Positions 58,119 through 64,000 of a DNA stretch of 64,000 nt are shown one piece after another. The stretch is from contig NC_058498.1 of the NCBI RefSeq assembly GCF_020382885.2, positions 20,613,001 to 20,677,000 of the forward strand, written 5' to 3'. The DNA is from Scatophagus argus. Taxonomy: Eukaryota > Chordata > Actinopteri > Scatophagidae. The position numbers and the translations under genes were made by a program. Each line of letters begins with the position of its first letter. The first letter of the stretch is position 1. Under the pieces are notes generated by a model. That model was not told the origin of the DNA, did not search any database, and saw only the letters and a list, made by a program, of their open reading frames with translations.

Positions 58119-61100
58119 TCACAAGCCCATCTGCATGTCAGCGAAGTTGAAGAAGTTGTCCACATCTCGAGAGGACGTGTTTTTGTTCTCAGAGACAAAA
58201 ACCTGTGGAGAAAAATACACAAAATACTTTCAAATTTTTGTCCTTAGAGAGAGAAAGAACTGATGTGTGTCAAACTGGAAAAGACACATGCCATATCTAC
58301 AGTGCAGTTACCTTGGTCCCACTGAACACCTCATTAGCGATGCTCTTGCAGGCCTCCACAACTCCATCACCGTTCAGCTCGAGGGCAATGACAGGACCTG
58401 CAGTGATAAGACATGAAAGTCACAATCTTCCTACATTGGTGATTTACAAACACTCACAATATAAACCAAGTCACGTTCTTACTTCCAGGAGTTTATCAGA
58501 CAGCAAGTTTGGTCTGACGGGGAGTGCAGTGTTTTGGTGAAAGAAAGCATCCAAAAGAAACAGCAGGAAGGGTTTTTGATATAATAGCTTATGAAAATAG
58601 TCATTATTTATGACCGTTGGAAGAACTGACCCTCTTAGCCAGATTTGGTGTTTTAAGACCCACAGTTCTTGCTTCACCCTGTTCTACTGTAGTACTTTGC
58701 AAATGCAAATGAGCACGCAGTAGCTGCAGGCTTCCAAAGCATTTCTGCAGAACAAGATCTAACAATCCTGGGTGAGTTACTGGGCAACAACAACAAAACA
58801 AAAAAGACCACAAAAAACAAGAAACTACCTTTGGTGATCCACTCCACAAGGTCCTCTGCACTGTTCTGAAACACTCTCTTCACATCCTCAGGTCGCATTG
58901 AGACCTCCTTCGTCTGGATCAGCACAAAACCTTTAGTTGTTGCCTGTGCACATGAGATGGAAAAAGTTAAACCATAAAATTCCAAGGTTTGCAGTGAGAA
59001 CCATCAAGTACTTAAAGAACATGAATGCACACAGAGGAGATAAGCTGTAAAGATGAGTCTTTCAACATGATGCCTTGATTGTGGATCCACATAAGGATCC
59101 TGTCTCACGCTAATGCGACAGAGTTATGCATACTTTGGCAACAACACAAACATTACTGTAATGTTTAAGTAGCAACAAAGCCAATTTAGCATTTCAGATA
59201 CAAGCCATTGAATGCATTTAGGTGCAACAGCCTCAATTTGAAAAAGTAGCACTTTAAAGTCAGATATACAATATATATATATATATACACTCAGAAGAAA
59301 TAACTGGGTGGTTTGATAAGACTTGTTATCTTAAGCCCTTTTTCTTGGATGATGTAATGTTACCTTCTGTGAAAGTTAACGTGATATTGCAATTTGTTTA
59401 GCTTCATTTAACTAACCAATTTCAGACTGTAATATTTAGCTGCTTGATATTTAACTTCCATTCTTTCTCAACAATGATGCAGAATAGGATGTGTTAGTTA
59501 ACACTGGTTTGCTTTTCTCTTGATTCAATCTGCATCATTTGCAAGCACGGTTAAAGCATGGCTGAGCGCACCCAGACTTCTAAAAACGTAATCAGTAAGG
59601 TAAGCTCTCATTCATCATAATCAACAACATTTTTCCATTCCCATCCTCGAGAAAGACTTGTAAACCAAATGAAACTGTTCACACTCCTGCTGTTTTCATT
59701 TTTCTCACCTCATCGATCATTTTTCGGGCGTTTGCAGTGGTGTACTCCCCAGCGAAGAAAACAAAGAGGCAGGACTCTTCACTGTCCTTACGCCTCCCTC
59801 CCTTTGTCAAAGGCACAATGCTGCGCGCAGGGTCAGTTAAGATTCGAACAGACTTGAATTCAGATTCAGCATCTGGGACAGGTACAAAATCCAGAACTGA
59901 CGACGCCTCTGGCAACAAGCTCCAGTTGTTCTCTCCAGCCACCGGCGTGAAGTCATGGATGTTGCTCCAGTTGTTGTTGAATATGCTGAGCCCGGCATCC
60001 TTGAAGTGAAAGGCTAGCTCAGGGTAGTAGTACTGAAAGCAACCAAACTTCATTCCTGTAGATGACTCGATGATGGGCTGAGTGGCGCAGCACAAGAACA
60101 CATCCATCTTTTTACAGTCCCGCGTGCGAAACTGCTGACAGGCCACCACACACTTGATGTCTTTACAGTCTCTGAAAAACACGCTGCCTTTGACAGGTCC
60201 TAGAACAATGCGGCAGTTGACACAGTCATCGATGGTGATGGTCGCTGAGTGGTCGAATACGTAGATGTTGCAGTTCTCACACTCCTGGATGACAAACTGT
60301 TGCCCATTCAGTTTGCCAGGCAGACGGCCCACTGTGACATCTTTGAGTCCTGTCAGCATGTAATCTTTAGGATCAACCTTTGTAAAGAGAAAGGTGACCA
60401 GATGAGTCTGTATTCACACAGACAATCAACGCATTTCAAGATCAGCACATTTTGAGATGCACCAAAATAACATTTTTGGAACCACATTTCCTCCTCCGTC
60501 CAATAACAACAGTGATTCTGATACTGAGCCTTAACTTCTGGACTAAATATACAATAAATAAATACATGATATAAACACATCAAGTGTTTACATCAATTTA
60601 CGTCAAGCATTTGGTGCAAACATATCAAGTGTTTTAGCCATGCTGATACAAATTATGCATCGTATGTATTTTTAAATGTTTCATTAACATTACAGCTCTT
60701 TCATACACATATTTCATAGCTTGTTAAGTTGCAGGTATTCATCAAACCATTTTCTGAATCCACAACCAGATCATGCATGAGGCAGTGTATTATTTGGTGT
60801 ACCACAATTGGGTGCAACATCCTATGAATCAAAACAGAAGTTCACCCGCGGTTAGTGAACGCCTATCGAGCCTGAACAAACGCGGTCAGCTGAGAAACAG
60901 TGAACTACACAGCGCTGCGTTGTAATCCGATAATGAGATAAGGCTGGAAGTGGAAGTGAGAAACACGCACACACACCCACACACACAGGCCCTGAAGCTA
61001 AAACTCTATAGTGTTTTCAACATATACTGACCACTGCATGACGCAATACTGGCTACTTAGGTGGCAGCTAACATGGAAAGCTCAATATTTTGCGACAGGA

Positions 61101-61667
61101 AGGGGGCGTGATAAATTGCTGCCGCGCGATGAATCTCAACAAGTAAACAGAGTTCGTTTTAACAGCTGCACCACTCAGGAAACCAGATTGGTAAAAATAT
61201 ATCAACGCACGATGACGTTAATGATTGGTACAACAGTATGTCCAACACTGGTTGGAACTACTAGAAGGCAGCTGAACATCTACGTTTTTGTTACACAAAC
61301 CCCAGCGACATTTTTAATCTCTACTTGAAATTTAAGGTGTTTTAAATGCAGCTAACAGCATCCTTGGGACAATGTCCAATAATGTTAGCCACCTTAACAC
61401 ACAAGTAAATGGTGCTAAGCTGCAAAGTTGAGCTAGTTAAGGCTTCAAACTGATATGAGTTCGTTTTATTTTATCTCTTAACTCAGAGCTCATATGTGTT
61501 ACCTTTTCTCTCTTATCCCAGCTGTACTGCTTCGGTGCCTCGTCGGTGTTGTTGCCAAGGGGAACCGCGTTGCTTGTCGTCGTAGTTTCGACAGTCGTTG
61601 TTGTCGGGGCACGATCCTCTTTTTCGGATGACTTTCTTTTGGATTTTTTGGAAAAGAAGCACCCCAT
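58119..61667 (-). CDS. rp2: RP2, ARL3 GTPase-activating protein
   Basis: Five exons: 61503-61667, 59709-60377, 58829-58943, 58312-58397 and 58119-58202. The total is 1119 nt, 372 residues (human 350). The N-terminus MGCFFSKK carries the G2 myristoylation and C3 palmitoylation signals for plasma-membrane targeting. A TBCC/CARP beta-helix domain follows ([27 protein letters not shown]), with ACQQFR ending in R139, the counterpart of the human R118 arginine finger that stimulates ARL3. The C-terminal NDPK-like domain includes [10 protein letters not shown], and the end is [11 protein letters not shown]. Exon 1 has a Thr-rich insert ([10 protein letters not shown]) absent from human RP2, which explains the extra 21 residues there. 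Exon structure matches the vertebrate gene. RP2 helps release lipidated cargo at cilia; human loss causes X-linked retinitis pigmentosa. Confidence 0.97.
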
Positions 61668-64000
61668 TTTTATCTTTCAGCGGCGACCAGATAAGACCTG
61701 CTTTCTAAACGCAGCGTTAGCTTGGAGAACACGAGAAAATGTGAGCAGAGGCTTACATGCACTTTGGTTGACAAGATTTTTTCAGCTTCCTGTTTCCCAG
61801 CTTCGTTTCGCAACCAATCGGTACCGTGACACTCGTTACAACAGCCAATCATAGACGTGGATAGAGTGATGATTCTTGTAGAAGAGGCGTGCACTCATGA
61901 GACGTTTGGATACAAATGGATTTCCAGGATAAGAGTTTATTTTGTCAAATAGTTTAATGCTTTAATGTACACAAAACAATGAAGAGACGCAGACATATTC
62001 TTCACGAGTTCAATTTAATATTATAATATAAAAGCACAAAATTCTGCCATTGTGAAATATGATGGCATTTCATTGCTGATGAAATGAATTCCTCCTTCGT
62101 ATTTTTTTCCTAGGACAAAATGCACTTACACGTCGCACGTTAAAAAGTAGGGTGTTTTCAAATTAGATTGACCCCGTCCTGACCACTTCCACCAACGGAC
62201 AGTAAAGAGGATCACCCAGGTAAAATTAAACGGCTGAATTTACCAGACTATAGTTAACGCACCGCTATCCCCACATTGGTCACACCTCTCTGGGTGTAGT
62301 CTTTCCCACAAATAGTTGCTTTTGCGAGTTTAGGCTACTAGCTGGAGCATATTGGGCCACCTTATATAAAATGATATCGGACAGCGAAGTATCAAATCAA
62401 ATTATGCAAAAATAATGGGAACGTGCGTTGTTTTACACACCATCCAGGTTTATATACTTATAGTTTATGTAGTGTAAGTGTTAAAAGGAACACAGACATG
62501 GACAACAAACCACAAACAACATGTAACCATGTCCAAGCAGACATCAGATTAGCCTGCAACTTAAGCCAGTAGGCCACTCTAATAATAGGTAATCCCCCAT
62601 CATGCCTCCCTGACCTTCCTGTACATCCCATTTTCATCCTGTGTAACTACATGAACTTTTGAATGTATTCTTCAAATGCAAAATGCTATTCTAGTGAATT
62701 TACGGAGTAGATGGTGTCTGATAATGAAGCATTTGAGTATGTAATTTTATACAGTGTGATGCAAAATAATTGCTGGGTGACAAAGCAAAAGAGCCCATTG
62801 GTGGAGGTAGATCTGAAATTACTGGAAAAGCAGACACACAATTATTAAAGTCTTACGAACATTTTACCAGACTTCCTTTACTCCATCAACAGCTTGTTCT
62901 GCCAGTTATTGTGCTGACAAAAAATAAAACAGCATTTGCTGAATGTGGTCACTTATTGGCTTCCAAACGAAATGCATTTTCATCATGCATGGAGCAATGT
63001 TGAATCAATTTGAGAGGCACGGCCATTAAATGAGCATGGAACCTGCAACACCTCTGTTATTGCACATGATGGCACAAGGCATGGCTGGATTAACACTCTC
63101 TCTGTGGTTGATGTGTGCACCCCGTCACCTCTAATTCAGTTTCTCATAAAGTTACATCTTTAAATACGTCTTTATTTAATGATACGCACAATGTGAGTAG
63201 CCTACAATATTAACTAAAATAATTAAACCCGCATTAACTGATTGCTTTTGGCCATTTGGGAGGCTATTAAAGCCAAAAATAAAATACCAGAAAAAACAGC
63301 ACTGAAAGCATGGACTGAAAACATAGGCATCAAAACATGTATTTGAAGAAAAGTTGGCAGTGTTGGCAACAAGTATTTAGCACTGACGAAAAGTTCCAAC
63401 ATCACACAGCCTTCAGGATTTCACCTGGAACTCCCAAGCCACAAATGTGTTTCTCTCTGCTGTTGTTTTTTCAGCCAGGTGGGGATTAAAGTTCAGTTTT
63501 AGCTGGTTTGGCAGAAGTCCTCTGAGAGAAGTTCAAACATAAGTTAATGTCATCCGTCAATATAGCTAATGAACAATGGCAGAAAGAAACTGAATCAACA
63601 TACTTAGTGTGTACTTGACCTACTTCACCTGAAACTCCCAAGAGTTTTATGTGAAGTCATGGAAGTTGTATTTTAGGTGACCTTTGTCATTAGTATGCAG
63701 ATTTGTAGATCACACCCTCTTTTCCCCTCTCATCAGAACCCTCCTTTCCACACCAGAGCTTTAATGAGAGCTGAAACTGAAAACCACTGGCGCTAAAAAA
63801 TACTGACAGGATTTTAAAAAAAAAATTGAAAAAAACTGTCACAGAAAAAGTCAAACATAAAAAAAATTCAGTAGACTCAACAAAATAGGAAGACATATAA
63901 AAATAAAATGAAACTATTTTTAATGCCTGGTTAATTTTTCAGTGCCACATCTTGATCTCTGCGGGTTCATCAGCACAACACCGTACACATTACCCACAGT
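61668..64000. other. RP2 upstream region, no gene recognised
   Basis: The first 150 bp are presumably the RP2 leader and promoter. The rest is AT-rich. The 77-codon plus frame at 62770-63003 and others resemble nothing known, and no mobile element could be identified. Confidence 0.4.

Overview
This is vertebrate DNA, almost certainly from a ray-finned (teleost) fish. Host genes have small GT-AG exons and the closest products I recognise are GTPBP6, PLCXD1-type phospholipase X proteins, JADE3 and RP2. The accessory DNA holds typical fish repeats: a BEL/Pao LTR element, a BED-finger hAT transposon, a tRNA-derived SINE-like repeat and SAMD3-like fragments. The species cannot be named from the sequence.

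Left half (about 795-31345): a nested structure. Two nearly identical 378-bp LTRs of a broken BEL/Pao element lie at 795-1172 and 30968-31345. Between them are two head-to-tail copies of a 13-kb segment (unit A 1173-14252, unit B 14253-28608), followed by the gag-protease part of the element on the minus strand. Each unit holds one intact, intronless 542-residue HIPK-like protein kinase gene on the plus strand, two older broken pieces of the same kinase, 3' exons of a SAMD3-like gene, 3' exons of a possible membrane receptor cut off at the unit edge, a C/A-rich minisatellite and a SINE-like repeat. The copies differ by about 1%. Unit B alone carries a 1302-bp hAT insertion with a perfect 8-bp target duplication, so it arrived after the duplication. 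The kinase in unit A keeps the catalytic residues. The unit B copy has lost the catalytic-loop aspartate (D141N), and 19 of 21 coding differences between the copies change an amino acid.

Right half (about 32582-61667): ordinary conserved genes. GTPBP6 (plus, 10 exons) is followed by two PLCXD genes on the minus strand with matching six-exon structures, then JADE3 (minus, 10 coding exons) and RP2 (minus, 5 exons). All five give complete in-frame reading frames when spliced at canonical sites. They do not form a pathway: GTPBP6 is a mitochondrial HflX-type GTPase, the PLCXD proteins are phosphodiesterase-fold proteins, JADE3 is a chromatin scaffold for the HBO1 acetyltransferase, and RP2 is an ARL3 GTPase-activating protein. 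The linkage matters: the human counterparts of GTPBP6/PLCXD1 (Xp/Yp pseudoautosomal region) and JADE3/RP2 (Xp11) lie far apart on Xp.

The most unusual part is the LTR-bracketed kinase amplicon: a lineage-specific HIPK-like kinase family caught expanding, with one copy apparently turning into a pseudokinase.
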